Assembly: GCF_003952185.1 (NCBI RefSeq)
Contig: NZ_RXFS01000009.1
Location: 62,001 to 126,000 of the forward strand
Reading direction: 5' to 3'
Length of the DNA stretch: 64,000 nucleotides
Source: Variovorax sp. 679
Lineage (GTDB): Bacteria > Pseudomonadota > Gammaproteobacteria > Burkholderiales > Burkholderiaceae_C
The position numbers and the translations under genes were made by a program. This document shows, in pieces, positions 26,554 through 35,455 of this stretch. A model generated the notes under the pieces. That model was not told the DNA's origin and made no database searches. It saw only the letters and a program-made list of their open reading frames with translations. Numbering within the stretch: position 1 is the stretch's first letter; the number at the start of each line of letters is the position of its first letter.

Positions 26554-27050
26554 ACCGCCCTCGCGCACAGGGCCGCAAGTGCCAGCCCGAAGGCCAATGC
26601 GCTGGCCACGGCACGCCAGAGGTTCGCGGCGTTCCAGCGTTCGCGTGTTTGCGCCCAGTCAGGCGGCAGCGCCAGCGGATTCCACGATTCGGTGTACGCA
26701 TTGAGCGGCAGGTTGACCTGCGCGGTGAACACTACGATGCCCAGGCCGTAGAGCACGCCGGCCAGCAGCAGGCACCGCCACCAGCCCGCGCGGCGCGAGG
26801 CCCAGGCCGTGGCCAATGCCAGCGCGCACAGCAGGGGCGGGCCGAAGAAGAAGCCGAAGAACATCGCGTGCCGCACGTTGCGGTTCAGGCCCGACTGCAC
26901 GCGCGCGTAGGTGGCGCCGTCCATCTCCAGGGTCGCGAAATTGACGTTGGCGCTGTAGGTCCAGAAGAAGCCGGCCATCACGCCCAGCCAGAAGATGGCG
27001 AGCGCATGACAGGCAAGCGACGGCAGCACGGCCGGCCGACGAAGGAACAT
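26460..27050 (-). CDS. DUF1772 membrane protein (anthrone-oxygenase-like)
   Basis: A 196-residue protein with four hydrophobic segments (about 10-28, 63-85, 89-109, 150-168). The FWLGVMAGFFWTYSANVN motif and the WNPLALPPDWAQTRERWNAANLWRA stretch (a conserved Trp/Asn block near the end) match DUF1772, the family that includes anthrone oxygenases. The reaction in this organism is unknown. It sits downstream of the Crp-like gene on the other side of a 64-base gap only by location; the regulator gene is transcribed away from it in the same direction. Confidence 0.75.
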   Translation of the reverse strand: MFLRRPAVLPSLACHALAIFWLGVMAGFFWTYSANVNFATLEMDGATYARVQSGLNRNVRHAMFFGFFFGPPLLCALALATAWASRRAGWWRCLLLAGVLYGLGIVVFTAQVNLPLNAYTESWNPLALPPDWAQTRERWNAANLWRAVASALAFGLALAALCARAVQSSANNAAAASSSAATRRESVRGPAAFSAR

Positions 27051-27114
27051 GGCGGGAACTCCTCCTGCATGGAAAGGAAAGCCGCCACTGTCGGGCCGCT
27101 CGCCCGCCAGCGCC

Positions 27115-27720
27115 TTAACCTTCGATAAGCCCCATCTCCGCACGCAGCCGCGAGAGCGACACGTCCGTCATGCCCAGGTACGAGGCCAGGTGGCGCAGCG
27201 GAATGCGACCGCTCCATTCGGGGCGCTCGCGCAGCAGGGCCTCGTAGCGCTGGCGCGCCGTGCACTGCAGGAAGACCCGCTCGCGCCGCATCTTGTCGTC
27301 GAGCAGCCCGGCCAGCGCGTGCAACTGCAGCGCGGTCCACGAAGGCAATGCGTCCACCACGGCCTGCAGGGCGGCATGCGGAAGGCGCCACACCGTGGCC
27401 GGCGTCAGCGCCGCGATGAAGAAGGCGGCAGGCTCTCGCCGCATCGTCTCCGTCACGGGCCAGATGAACGCGTCCTCGGCATGAAAGTTCTTGTTCGACT
27501 CGCGCCCTTCGCTGTCGATGTAGAAGAGCCGCAGCATGCCGCGCTCGACCCAGAACGCGTGCTGCCAGACATCGCCCGCCGCCAGCAGCGGCGCATGCGC
27601 GTCCAGCGGCTCGCGGCGCGCCTGCACGGCGAGCGCTGCCAGGGTTGCCGGCGCCAGTTCGGGAAAGCGCCGCGAAAGCGCCCGGCGCCAGGCCGCGGCG
27701 GCGTCGGGCGCGGCGGGCAT
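27115..27720 (-). CDS. Crp/Fnr-family transcription regulator
   Basis: A 201-residue regulator with a cyclic-nucleotide-binding-like N-terminal beta-roll (about 20-120; FYIDSEGRESNKNFHAEDAF) and a C-terminal HTH (PLRHLASYLGMTDVSLSRLRAEMGLI). There is no Fnr-type iron-sulfur cysteine cluster and the ligand is unknown. It is the kind of short Crp-like regulator that often accompanies small enzymes in Burkholderiales. It follows the YlqF gene at 11 bases, so they may share a transcript. Confidence 0.8.
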   Translation of the reverse strand: MPAAPDAAAAWRRALSRRFPELAPATLAALAVQARREPLDAHAPLLAAGDVWQHAFWVERGMLRLFYIDSEGRESNKNFHAEDAFIWPVTETMRREPAAFFIAALTPATVWRLPHAALQAVVDALPSWTALQLHALAGLLDDKMRRERVFLQCTARQRYEALLRERPEWSGRIPLRHLASYLGMTDVSLSRLRAEMGLIEG

Positions 27721-27730
27721 CGGGGCGGCC

Positions 27731-28693
27731 TCAGGCGTCCTGGCCGGACGCGGCCTCGGGCTTCGGCTTGCCCTTCTGCTTGCGCGCGGCCTTCTTCGCG
27801 GCGCGTTCGGCGTCCGCGCGCTGGCCCTCGGCCAGCCACAGCGCGAACTCTTCGGGCGTCTCCAGCGTGATGCGACCGAGGTTGCCGGCGCGGAACTCGT
27901 GCATCACGATCTCCGCCGCCTTCTGCATGTTGACGCGTCCCTTGCCCAGCAGGGCGCCGCGCTTGCGGCCGATGGTGTCGAGCAGCGCTTCGTCCTTCAT
28001 CTCGGCCATGGTCTCGGCGTCGAGTTCCACGAGCTTGAAGCGCGCGGCCACGCCGGCGGCGTAGTTCGACTTGAGGTAGCCGAGCAGTTCCAGCGCCACT
28101 TCTTCCTCGTCGAAGGCATTGCGCCCCACCGCGCCGCTGGCCGCGAGGTTGTAGCCGCTCTTTGGCACGATGATGCGCGGCCACAGCATGCCGGGCGTGT
28201 CCCACAGGTAGAAGTCGTCGGCCAGCGTGATGCGCTGCTCCAGCTTGGTGATGCCGGCCTCGTCGCCGGTCTTGGCCTTGCGGCTTCCGGTGAGCGTGTT
28301 GATGAGGGTGGACTTGCCCACGTTGGGAATGCCGCAGATCAGCACCCGCATCGGCTTGGCCAGGCCGCCCCGGTTGGGCGAGAGTTCGTGGCAGGCCTTC
28401 ACGAGCTGCTGCGCCGGCGTCGTCAGGCTCGCGTCGAGGGGAATGGCGCGCGTGGCGGGCAGCGCGTTGTAGTGCGCCAGCCAGAGCGCGGTGCGATCGG
28501 GGTCGGCCAGGTCCTGCTTGTTGAGCACCTTGAGCGAGGGCCGGCCGGCCGTGAGCCCGGCCAGCATCGGGTTGGCGCTGGAGCCGGGCAGCCGCGCGTC
28601 GAGCAGCTCGATGACCACGTCGATGTCCTTCACCCGTTCGGTGATGGCCTTCTGGGTCGAATACATGTGACCGGGGAACCACTGGATCGCCAT
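27731..28693 (-). CDS. ylqF: Ribosome biogenesis GTPase YlqF/RbgA family
   Basis: The 320-residue protein has the circularly permuted order of G motifs typical of YlqF: NKQD (G4) at 58-61, then GIPNVGKS (G1) at 121-128 and DTPG (G3) at 165-168. It starts with MAIQWFPGHM, and ends in a Lys/Ala-rich tail. RbgA-type GTPases act on the large ribosomal subunit. No near-neighbour gene suggests another job. The start at 28693 is fixed by this N-terminal WFPGHM motif. Confidence 0.93.
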   Translation of the reverse strand: MAIQWFPGHMYSTQKAITERVKDIDVVIELLDARLPGSSANPMLAGLTAGRPSLKVLNKQDLADPDRTALWLAHYNALPATRAIPLDASLTTPAQQLVKACHELSPNRGGLAKPMRVLICGIPNVGKSTLINTLTGSRKAKTGDEAGITKLEQRITLADDFYLWDTPGMLWPRIIVPKSGYNLAASGAVGRNAFDEEEVALELLGYLKSNYAAGVAARFKLVELDAETMAEMKDEALLDTIGRKRGALLGKGRVNMQKAAEIVMHEFRAGNLGRITLETPEEFALWLAEGQRADAERAAKKAARKQKGKPKPEAASGQDA

Positions 28694-28916
28694 CGGTGGG
28701 CTCTTTCTTTCGCGCTGTCTCTGTCTGGAAATGGGGCAGCCCGCCAGGGGCCGGTGCGCATTGTGAACCGGGAACCTGAACGGGAGCTTGTTGCTACGCT
28801 TTCGATAGCTGCAGGCGCGCATTCTGCCTTCGCCTTCGGGTTGTTCGCTCCTAGAATCCCTTCGCTGCCAACTGACAGTGATCGGGCAGCGACTCCAACA
28901 ACTCCGAGGGAAATCC

Positions 28917-29528
28917 ATGTTCAAGCGCCTTGCCGCTGCCGCCCTGCTGGCAGCCACCGTCATGCCCGTGTCCGTCGTCCATGCCCAGCGCCCCACGCCG
29001 CAACCCGGCCCGCTGGTCAGCGGTTTCCTGTGCTGCAACATGCGCACCTACGGCGACTCGATCAGCGACATCAACTACGACGAGCAGGGCACGAGCATCG
29101 TGGCGGTGGGCACGCCGGCACGCGTCACGACCTACGACTTCCGCTGGTTCGGCGTGGAGCTCGGCGGCAAGCAGCAGCGCATCAAGAACGACTACAGCCG
29201 CAACATCCCGTTGCCCACCTTCGCGCAGCGCTACGTCGTGACCCAGGACCCCAAGCAGAAGATGGCAACCTTCCCCGCACCGGTGCGCGACGCCATCCTC
29301 GCCGGCAAGGTGATGCCCGGCATGACGCGCGAGCAGGTGCTGATGGCCATCGCCTACCCGGTGGCCAGCGAGAACCCCAGCCTCGACGCGCCTGTGTGGC
29401 GCTACTGGCGCGACAGCTGGTCGGAGTTCCAGGTGCAGTTCGACGAGAAGGGCCTCGTGAAGGCTGTGGTGGGCGATGCCGTGGCGCTGAGCCGCGTGTT
29501 CGTCGCAACGCCGGCTGCGCAGCCTTAA
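28917..29528 (+). CDS. Exported protein, BamE/OmlA-like (hypothetical)
   Basis: A 203-residue protein with a signal peptide ending at VVHAQ (about residue 22). The C-terminal half contains GKVMPGMTREQVLMAIAYPVASENP and WRYWRD, which resemble the BamE/SmpA fold with its conserved MTxxqV, but I only see a weak match. The mature N-terminus has a CC pair (FLCCNMRTYGDS). It starts at the ATG at 28917 with GAGGGAAA before it, and has a TAGAAT -10 candidate at 28851-28856. A hairpin terminator follows. Confidence 0.6.
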   Translation: MFKRLAAAALLAATVMPVSVVHAQRPTPQPGPLVSGFLCCNMRTYGDSISDINYDEQGTSIVAVGTPARVTTYDFRWFGVELGGKQQRIKNDYSRNIPLPTFAQRYVVTQDPKQKMATFPAPVRDAILAGKVMPGMTREQVLMAIAYPVASENPSLDAPVWRYWRDSWSEFQVQFDEKGLVKAVVGDAVALSRVFVATPAAQP

Positions 29529-29538
29529 GTTCTCGCGC

Positions 29539-29585
29539 ATTGCGCGTGTCTTGCACACACGCGCAATCCCTTAGAGTTTTTTGCG
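29539..29585 (+). terminator. Hairpin terminator with T run
   Basis: Perfect 11-bp stem: ATTGCGCGTGT (29539-29549) with ACACGCGCAAT (29557-29567), seven-base loop. A T6 run begins nine bases further on (29577). It follows the exported protein gene (stop 29528) and precedes the CBS gene. Confidence 0.7.
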
Positions 29586-29674
29586 TCGCGCGGTCATCCA
29601 TCGCCCCTATCATTTGACCGAGTGCGGCGCCCGAGCGTCGGTCGAATCGAAACCCTTTGATGGAGTTGCCAACG

Positions 29675-30103
29675 ATGAAACCCGTCTCCGAACTGCTCAA
29701 GCGCCATGATTCCGCGGCATGGCGAACCTCTCCCGACACCAGCGTGTTCGATGCGCTTTCGATCCTGGCGCGTTTCGAGGTGGGCGCGCTGATGGTGATG
29801 GACGGCGAAAAGCTGGTGGGCTTCCTCTCCGAGCGCGACTACACCCGCAAGGTCGCGCTGCAGGGCAAGAACTCGAAGGAAGTGAAGGTGCGCGAGATCA
29901 TGACGCCCGACGTGATGACCGTCACCCCGCAAACCCGCACGCGCGCCTGCATGGCGCTCATGAGCCAGCGCAAGTTCCGCCACCTGCCGGTGGTCGACGG
30001 CGACAAGGTGGTCGGCATGATCTCCATCCAGGACCTGATGGACGACATCATCACGGACCAGGAAGCCACCATCGAGCAGTTGACCACCTACATCCAGAGT
30101 TGA
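29675..30103 (+). CDS. CBS-domain protein
   Basis: A 142-residue protein made of two CBS domains (about 10-65 and 78-135): GALMVMDGEKLVGFLSERDYTRKV and VREIMTPDVMTVTPQTRTRACMALM, then HLPVVDGDKVVGMISIQDLM. Such pairs bind adenosyl nucleotides and regulate partners, but no fused effector is present. The start at 29675 is chosen because a GGAG lies nine bases upstream. It is followed by the HPF/RaiA gene after 123 bases. Confidence 0.9.
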   Translation: MKPVSELLKRHDSAAWRTSPDTSVFDALSILARFEVGALMVMDGEKLVGFLSERDYTRKVALQGKNSKEVKVREIMTPDVMTVTPQTRTRACMALMSQRKFRHLPVVDGDKVVGMISIQDLMDDIITDQEATIEQLTTYIQS

Positions 30104-30226
30104 ACGCAGCGGACCCGCGACATCGCAGACCCTGCCCGGCGCGCGGGTAGGGAATCGACCTACGCACCATCCGGCGCCCAAGGGCGCACAGTGGGCTTTC
30201 GTTCATCCATCCAGCGGGGACTCTGA

Positions 30227-30586
30227 ATGCAGATACAGGTCAACACGAGCAACGGCATCACCAACAAGGACGCGCTGGAGCGTTGGGCCGATGCGGAGAT
30301 CAAGCAGAACCTGGGCCGTTTCGTCGACGACGTGACGCGCGTCGAGGTGCACCTGAGCGACGAGAACCACGACAAGGCCGGCGGCGGCGACAAGTGCTGC
30401 GTGATGGAGGCGCGCCTGGCGCACCATCAGCCGCTGGCGGTGACGCAGCATGCGGCCAGCCTCGACGAGGCTTTCCGGGGTGCGTCGGACAAGCTGAAGC
30501 GCCTGATCGAGAACACGCTGGGGCGGCTTCACAACCACCGGGACCGCGGCTCGATCCGCACCGATCCGAACTTCATCGCGGAGTAG
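30227..30586 (+). CDS. HPF/RaiA-family ribosome-associated factor
   Basis: The 119-residue protein has the short-HPF layout MQIQVNTSNGITNKDALERWADAEI, VEVHLSDEN and SLDEAFRGASDKLKRLIENTLGRL. These factors bind the 30S decoding centre and slow translation or protect idle ribosomes. It lacks the long dimerisation tail. Its 3' end overlaps the convergent MerR gene by 14 bases. It is preceded by a CBS-domain gene and no energy operon is nearby, so it may be a stress gene here. Confidence 0.82.
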   Translation: MQIQVNTSNGITNKDALERWADAEIKQNLGRFVDDVTRVEVHLSDENHDKAGGGDKCCVMEARLAHHQPLAVTQHAASLDEAFRGASDKLKRLIENTLGRLHNHRDRGSIRTDPNFIAE

Positions 30587-31028
30587 CGCCGCGCCTGCGC
30601 TTCCCGGGCGCGGCTGAGGGTTCCGCGGCAATGAGCGGCGGACGATGGCCGCTGGCCATCCACTCGTCGTAGAAGTCGATCTTGCGATCGACCAGCGAGA
30701 GCGCCCTCTTCCACCCGGCGATGGTCTCGTTCACGCGTTCGCGGTGCGCTGCGAGCATGTCGCGCCGTTCGCGAAGCGTGACCTTGCCCTGAAGCGCGAG
30801 CGCGGTGTATTCGCGCATCTCGGCGATCGACATGCCGGTGCGACGCAGCCGCTCCATCAGGTCGAGCCAGCCGACGTGCAGCTCGACATAGAGGCGCCGG
30901 CCGCCCTCGTCGCGCGCCACGCCGGGTACGAGCCCCTGCGTCTCGTACCAGCGGATGGCGTGCACCGTGCGGCCGGTGCGCGCGGCCAGCTCGCCGATGT
31001 GGAAGGGAATTCCTCTTTCAGCCGGCAT
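30573..31028 (-). CDS. MerR-family transcriptional regulator
   Basis: A 151-residue regulator: HIGELAARTGRTVHAIRWYETQGLVPG is the MerR N-terminal HTH, followed by an antiparallel coiled-coil (RDMLAAHRERVNETIAGWKRALSLVDRKIDFYDEWM). There are no Cys ligands of metal sensors, so the effector is probably an organic or redox signal. Its start overlaps the end of the NTF2-like gene by 11 bases, suggesting the two are one operon with the regulator downstream. Confidence 0.9.
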   Translation of the reverse strand: MPAERGIPFHIGELAARTGRTVHAIRWYETQGLVPGVARDEGGRRLYVELHVGWLDLMERLRRTGMSIAEMREYTALALQGKVTLRERRDMLAAHRERVNETIAGWKRALSLVDRKIDFYDEWMASGHRPPLIAAEPSAAPGKRRRGATPR

Positions 31029-31437
31029 GGACGACGGCCGGAGGCAGCAGCGCCTCCTGCACCAGCGCGGTGTCGAAGTACTCGGTCAGCTCTTTCACCT
31101 TGCCTCCTTCAAGTCGGTAGACGTAGCAATAGCGGTTGTTGTAGCGCTTGCCGGCCTTGGTGGGCACGTCGCCGCTGAACAGCACCACCACCCGGTCGCC
31201 CTCGGCGATGACGCGCTCGGTCCTGCTCGCGTAGGGGCCCGCGAACTGCGCGAAGAGCGGGTCCAGCAGCTCCTCGCGGATCGCCTTCTTGCCCCGGTAG
31301 GTGCGCGACCACGCGGTGCTGCCCTCGATCTTCCAGCTGGCGTCGTCGGCCAGGCTGTCGACGAAAGCCTTGCCGTTGCCCTTGTCCAGCTCGTCGTGGA
31401 TGTGCTGGACCAGGGCCTTGTTCTCGATCGTGTTCAT
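31018..31437 (-). CDS. NTF2-like/SnoaL family protein
   Basis: A 139-residue protein with the NTF2 fold signature: an N-terminal helix pair (ENKALVQHIHDELDKGNGKAFVDSLADDASWKI), a Tyr-rich beta half (RYNNRYCYVYRLEGGKVKELTEYFDTALV). Such proteins isomerise, hydrolyse or dehydrate small metabolites, or are regulatory; none can be fixed here. It precedes a MerR gene with an 11-base overlap, which might be its regulator. Confidence 0.85.
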   Translation of the reverse strand: MNTIENKALVQHIHDELDKGNGKAFVDSLADDASWKIEGSTAWSRTYRGKKAIREELLDPLFAQFAGPYASRTERVIAEGDRVVVLFSGDVPTKAGKRYNNRYCYVYRLEGGKVKELTEYFDTALVQEALLPPAVVHAG

Positions 31438-31539
31438 GGCTTGATTTCCTCTTGTTGAATGAACCGGATGCCCGGTGGATTCATTGGAAATGCTCGAGTG
31501 CGCTCTAGGTCAAGCGCGCCATGAACACGATGCCGGTGA

Positions 31540-32472
31540 TCAGCCCCGCTTCGCGTTCGCCATGCCCTTGGCGACCTCGTTCGCGCCCTGCGCCGCGCCG
31601 CTTTGCGGCACGGCCTCGCCTTCGCGGTCGGTCACCTCCGACAGGCGCGCCGCCAACTGTTCGGGCGTGTCGGCCTCGATGCCCAGCCAGGCGCCCTGCG
31701 TCAGCGTGATGTGCGCGGCCTCGAAGGTGCCGGCACCCGCGCAGAGGATGGTGCGGTTGGGCGCGTCCTGCGCGGCCAGCACCAGCATCGCCGGCACCAC
31801 GGCCTCGGGACGGAAGGCCTCGAGCATTTCCTTGGGGAACAGATCCTCGGTCATGCGGGTGGCCGCGGTGGGTGCGAGGCAGTTCACGCGGATGTCGTTC
31901 TTCGCGCCCTCGATGCTCAGCGTCTGCATCAGGCCCACCAGCGCCAGCTTGGCCGCGCCGTAGTTGCTCTGGCCGAAGTTGCCGTACAGGCCGGTGGACG
32001 AGGTGGTCATCACGATGCGGCCGTACTTCTGCTCGTTCATGAGCGCCCAGACGGCCTTGGTGCAATTCACGGCGCCCATCAGGTGCACGTCGACCACCAG
32101 CTTGAAGTCGGCCAGGTCCATCTTGGCGAAGCTCTTGTCGCGCAGGATGCCGGCGTTGTTCACGAGGATGTCGACGCGGCCCCAGGCGTCGACCGCCTGC
32201 TTGACCATGGCCTGCACCGCCTCGAAATCGGTGACGGAAGCGCCGTTGGCAATGGCTTCACCGCCGGCCGCCTTGATCTCGTCGACCACCGCCTGCGCGG
32301 CGCTCACCGAGCCGCCGGAGCCGTCGCGCGCGCCGCCCAGGTCGTTGACCACCACCTTGGCGCCGCGCGCCGCCAGTGCCAGCGCATGCTGGCGGCCCAG
32401 GCCGCCGCCCGCGCCGGTCACGATGGCCACGCGGCCCTTGAAATCGAGGTTGCTGTTGCTGCCGTTGCTCAT
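31540..32472 (-). CDS. SDR family oxidoreductase (hydroxyacyl-CoA dehydrogenase-like)
   Basis: A 310-residue short-chain dehydrogenase with TGAGGGLG at 19-26, NNAG at 105-108, and the active pair Tyr171 and Lys175 (SNYGAAKLALVG). The sequence pattern FKGRVAIVTGAGGGLG with the insert LGGARDGSGGS resembles the dehydrogenase part of multifunctional beta-oxidation enzymes (MFE-2 type), which act on 3-hydroxyacyl-CoA. The C-terminal tail of about 40 residues is extra and Gln/Ala-rich. No beta-oxidation partner is adjacent, so the substrate is inferred. Confidence 0.85.
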   Translation of the reverse strand: MSNGSNSNLDFKGRVAIVTGAGGGLGRQHALALAARGAKVVVNDLGGARDGSGGSVSAAQAVVDEIKAAGGEAIANGASVTDFEAVQAMVKQAVDAWGRVDILVNNAGILRDKSFAKMDLADFKLVVDVHLMGAVNCTKAVWALMNEQKYGRIVMTTSSTGLYGNFGQSNYGAAKLALVGLMQTLSIEGAKNDIRVNCLAPTAATRMTEDLFPKEMLEAFRPEAVVPAMLVLAAQDAPNRTILCAGAGTFEAAHITLTQGAWLGIEADTPEQLAARLSEVTDREGEAVPQSGAAQGANEVAKGMANAKRG

Positions 32473-32610
32473 GTCTCTGTGTCGCCTTCCATGGGAGTTG
32501 CCGTTGTTCGTTGCCGCGCCGGGGGGCCTTCCCCGGGCGGCAGCGTGGCGTTTTACCCCAGAAAGCGGCTGCGGGGCAGCATCGGCGCGGCTGCGCCAGT
32601 CGCCAGCGCG

Positions 32611-34182
32611 TCAGGCAGCGACTGCGGCCCTGCTGCGCGGCATGCCCAGGCGCGCGGGCGAGACGTACTGCTCGCGGTAGATCTCGAAGGGCATGGTGTC
32701 GGCCGCCTCGATGCGCTTCTGCTCCTGGATGGACTCGGCCGTCATCTGCTCGAACTCCGCCTGCTGCGCGGTGGAGAACGGCAGGCCCAGCAGCGTGGCA
32801 CGGGTCTGCTCGGAGCGGGCACGCACGAAGCCGACGAAGGAATTGCCGTGTTCCTTCTCGATGGCAGCGAGCACGCGCGCCGAAGGCAGGCTGTCGGGGT
32901 TCCGAAGCGCGGCCCCGGCGGAGCGTACCGCGTCGGCATGTGCCGTGCCGCCATGCGCAGCATCGAGCGCGGCGGCGATGGGCAGGCACTGCTCGACCAG
33001 CTCGAGGCCCCAGTCGGTCAGTGCCACTTCGGCGCCGTTGCGGCGCAGCTTCAGGCCCGGCTCGCGGCCGCGCGCGGCGGTCAGGTGCTGGTTCTGCGCG
33101 AGGTCGGCGATTTCCTGCGGCGTGTCGTCGGGGCTGTCGCCCAGCAGGCAGTGCAGCAGGAACACGTCGATGAAGCGCATGGTCTGCGCGTTGATGCCGA
33201 CGGTCTCGAAGGGGTCGAGGTCCATCAGGCGCACTTCGACGTACTCCACGCCGCGCTCGCGCAGCGCATGCAGCGGGCGCTCGCCGGGGTTGATCACGCG
33301 CTTGGGGCGGATGGTGCCGTAGAACTCGTTCTCGATCTGCAGCAGGCTGGTGCCGAGCTGGTTGTAGTCTCCGCCCAGGTTGCGGATGCCGATGGCCTCG
33401 TAGGCCGGCCACGGGCGCGTGAGCGCGTCCTGCAGCGAGGCGCCGTAGCCGTCGAGGCTGTTGTAGCTCACGGCCAGCGAGGCCTGCGCGTCGCTCTGGT
33501 AGCCCAGGCGGCCCATGCGCAGCGAGGTGCCGTGCGGCATGAACATGCTGCCGTCGCCCAGCGGCTGCAGCTCGTGCGGGCGGCCCGCCACGAAGCTCGA
33601 ACACAGCGCCGGCGAGGCACCGAACAGGTACAGCAGCAGGAAGGCCTGGCGGCGGAAGTTGCGGATGAGCGCGAAATACTGTTCGCTCGACACATCGGGC
33701 AACGACCAGTTGTAGTGGATGCCCGAGATGGTCTGCATGCGGCGGCCGTAGCGGTGGCTCAGGCCCATGCGGTAGACGCTCTTGGCGCGGCCCACGTTCG
33801 AGGAGCCGTAGCGGCCGATCGGAATGGTCTCGTCGGTCGGCAGGCCGCAGGGCATGCTCGACACCCAGAGGCGCTCGTCGCCCAGTCCGTCGAGCACGCG
33901 GTAGGTGAACTGGTGCACCCGCGTGAGCTCTTCGACGGCCGAGTCGACGTCCGCGTGCACGCCCGTGATGAGTTCGAGCTGCGATTCGCTGAAGTCGGTG
34001 GTGATGTGCGGATGCGTGAGCGCGGAGCCCAGCGCGAGCGGATGCGGCGTCAGCGCGAGCTTGCCGTCCGGCAGCGCGCGCAGGCTTTCCTTCTCGATAC
34101 CGCGTCGCATGCCCTTCAGTCGTGCGGCTGAAAGTGCACCCAACCTCTCCTGCAATCTGTTGCTCATATTGTTATGACCCAT
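32611..34182 (-). CDS. gshA: Glutamate--cysteine ligase
   Basis: The 523-residue enzyme makes gamma-glutamylcysteine, the first step of glutathione synthesis. It is of the E. coli type: RGIEKESLR near the N-terminus, DFSESQLELITG, ISGIHYNWSLP, ENEFYGTIRPKR and YVEVRLMDLDPFE. No gshB is nearby. Two start codons are possible: the ATG at 34182 with AGAAG four bases upstream, which I use, and the ATG at 34167 giving a 518-residue protein. Confidence 0.93.
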   Translation of the reverse strand: MGHNNMSNRLQERLGALSAARLKGMRRGIEKESLRALPDGKLALTPHPLALGSALTHPHITTDFSESQLELITGVHADVDSAVEELTRVHQFTYRVLDGLGDERLWVSSMPCGLPTDETIPIGRYGSSNVGRAKSVYRMGLSHRYGRRMQTISGIHYNWSLPDVSSEQYFALIRNFRRQAFLLLYLFGASPALCSSFVAGRPHELQPLGDGSMFMPHGTSLRMGRLGYQSDAQASLAVSYNSLDGYGASLQDALTRPWPAYEAIGIRNLGGDYNQLGTSLLQIENEFYGTIRPKRVINPGERPLHALRERGVEYVEVRLMDLDPFETVGINAQTMRFIDVFLLHCLLGDSPDDTPQEIADLAQNQHLTAARGREPGLKLRRNGAEVALTDWGLELVEQCLPIAAALDAAHGGTAHADAVRSAGAALRNPDSLPSARVLAAIEKEHGNSFVGFVRARSEQTRATLLGLPFSTAQQAEFEQMTAESIQEQKRIEAADTMPFEIYREQYVSPARLGMPRSRAAVAA

Positions 34183-34304
34183 CAATCTTCTGAGGGGCTG
34201 GAAGGTAGCACGGGCAAGCGGGCACTGCTTGTGCAGGGAATCCCGGGGCTGGCTACCCTGTTGCGCGCTATGTTTTTGATAGCTGCCGGCATTCCAGGCC
34301 CCGT

Positions 34305-34622
34305 TCAGGCCTTGGCGCGGCCCGCCGACAGGTCGATCTCGTCCGACCGGTAGACGTGAATCTCCGGCGTGCCCTCGGCCATGGCCGAGAGCGCCTTGGC
34401 GAAGGCACGCGAGGCGTCCACGCGAAAGTGCGCCTGCAGCGCATCCATGTCGCTCCAGCGCTCCACGAAGGTCAGGCGCAGCGGCTCCTGCACGTCGGTC
34501 GTCACTTCATGAGAGATGCAGCCGGGCTCGGCGCGCGAACGCAGCACATGCTCGGTGCTGATCGCGAGCATGGCCTGCAGGGTGTCGGGCTTGGCCAATG
34601 CGTGTCCGATGACAAGGATCAT
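34305..34622 (-). CDS. Antibiotic biosynthesis monooxygenase (ABM) family protein
   Basis: A 105-residue dimeric alpha-beta barrel protein with MILVIGHALAKPDTLQAML, SRAEPGCISHEVTTDVQEPLRLTFVERWSDMDALQAHF, the usual ABM pattern (quinol monooxygenase YgiN-like). The catalytic identity is unclear. It follows the esterase gene by 27 bases on the same strand and may be co-transcribed with it. Confidence 0.85.
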   Translation of the reverse strand: MILVIGHALAKPDTLQAMLAISTEHVLRSRAEPGCISHEVTTDVQEPLRLTFVERWSDMDALQAHFRVDASRAFAKALSAMAEGTPEIHVYRSDEIDLSAGRAKA

Positions 34623-34649
34623 TCCTGGCTCCTTCGATCCGGTTCAGGT

Positions 34650-35312
34650 TCAGCCGAACACCCGCAGCAGGAAGCGGTTGAGGTCGGCGATTTCTTCCAT
34701 GCACACCGAGTGCGCCATGGCGTATTCGTGCCACTCGACGGTGTAGCCCAGGGCCACCAGCGCCTCGCGCGAACGCACGGCGCTGGCGTAGGGCACCACC
34801 GGGTCCTGCCGGCCGTGGGCGAGGAACACGGGCGTCTCGTGGTTGGCCGCATGGCGCTCGGCCGCCGTGGTGGCCGCGATCGGCAGGTAGCCCGAGAGGC
34901 CGACGATGCCGGCCAGCCGCTCGGTGTGGCGCAGGCCCGTCATCAGCGCCATCGCGCAGCCTTGGGAGAAGCCGGCCACCACGATGCGGCTGGCGGCGAT
35001 GCCGCGCGCCTTCTCGCGGGCGATGAGCGCCTCGATGGCCGCCTGCGAGCTACGCAGGCCGGCCTCGTCCTCGCCCGTCGTCAGGTCGGGCGCGGAGATG
35101 TCGTACCAGGCCGGCATCTGGTAGCCGCCGTTGATGGTCACGGGCATGACCGGCGCGTTGGGAAACACGAAGCGCACCGGCCCCACGGCCGAGAGGTCGA
35201 GTTCGCCGGCGATGGGCACGAAGTCGTTGCCGTCGGCGCCGAGGCCGTGCATCAGGATCACCGTGGCGGTGGGGTTGGGGGCGGTTTCGATCTCGATGGG
35301 GGGACGGGACAT
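34650..35312 (-). CDS. Alpha/beta hydrolase, carboxylesterase/phospholipase type
   Basis: A 220-residue serine hydrolase: LMHGLGADGNDF oxyanion region, nucleophile Ser116 in GFSQG, Asp170 in HGRQDPVVP and His201 in MAHSVCMEEI. It is complete and resembles the acyl-protein thioesterase/carboxylesterase II family. The substrate is not known. Start at 35312 gives MSRPPIEIE with a weak upstream ribosome site. Confidence 0.9.
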   Translation of the reverse strand: MSRPPIEIETAPNPTATVILMHGLGADGNDFVPIAGELDLSAVGPVRFVFPNAPVMPVTINGGYQMPAWYDISAPDLTTGEDEAGLRSSQAAIEALIAREKARGIAASRIVVAGFSQGCAMALMTGLRHTERLAGIVGLSGYLPIAATTAAERHAANHETPVFLAHGRQDPVVPYASAVRSREALVALGYTVEWHEYAMAHSVCMEEIADLNRFLLRVFG

Positions 35313-35455
35313 GGTCGGGCGAAGGTATTCAGGAACGCGGATGTCCGGACCTTAGCGCATCCCGGCCCCGCCCGAGCCGCCGAAACGGCCGGTAGGCTGA
35401 CTTGCACAACGTTTCGACGTGCGGCCTGCCGTTACTTCCGCGGCCGGGAACTTCG

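Noticed and set aside
23997..27128. 1043-residue plus-strand frame
   Set aside because: Crosses several well-supported genes on both strands and shows no motif.
31603..34131. 842-residue plus-strand frame over the SDR and gshA genes
   Set aside because: Antisense to gshA; no signal or domain.
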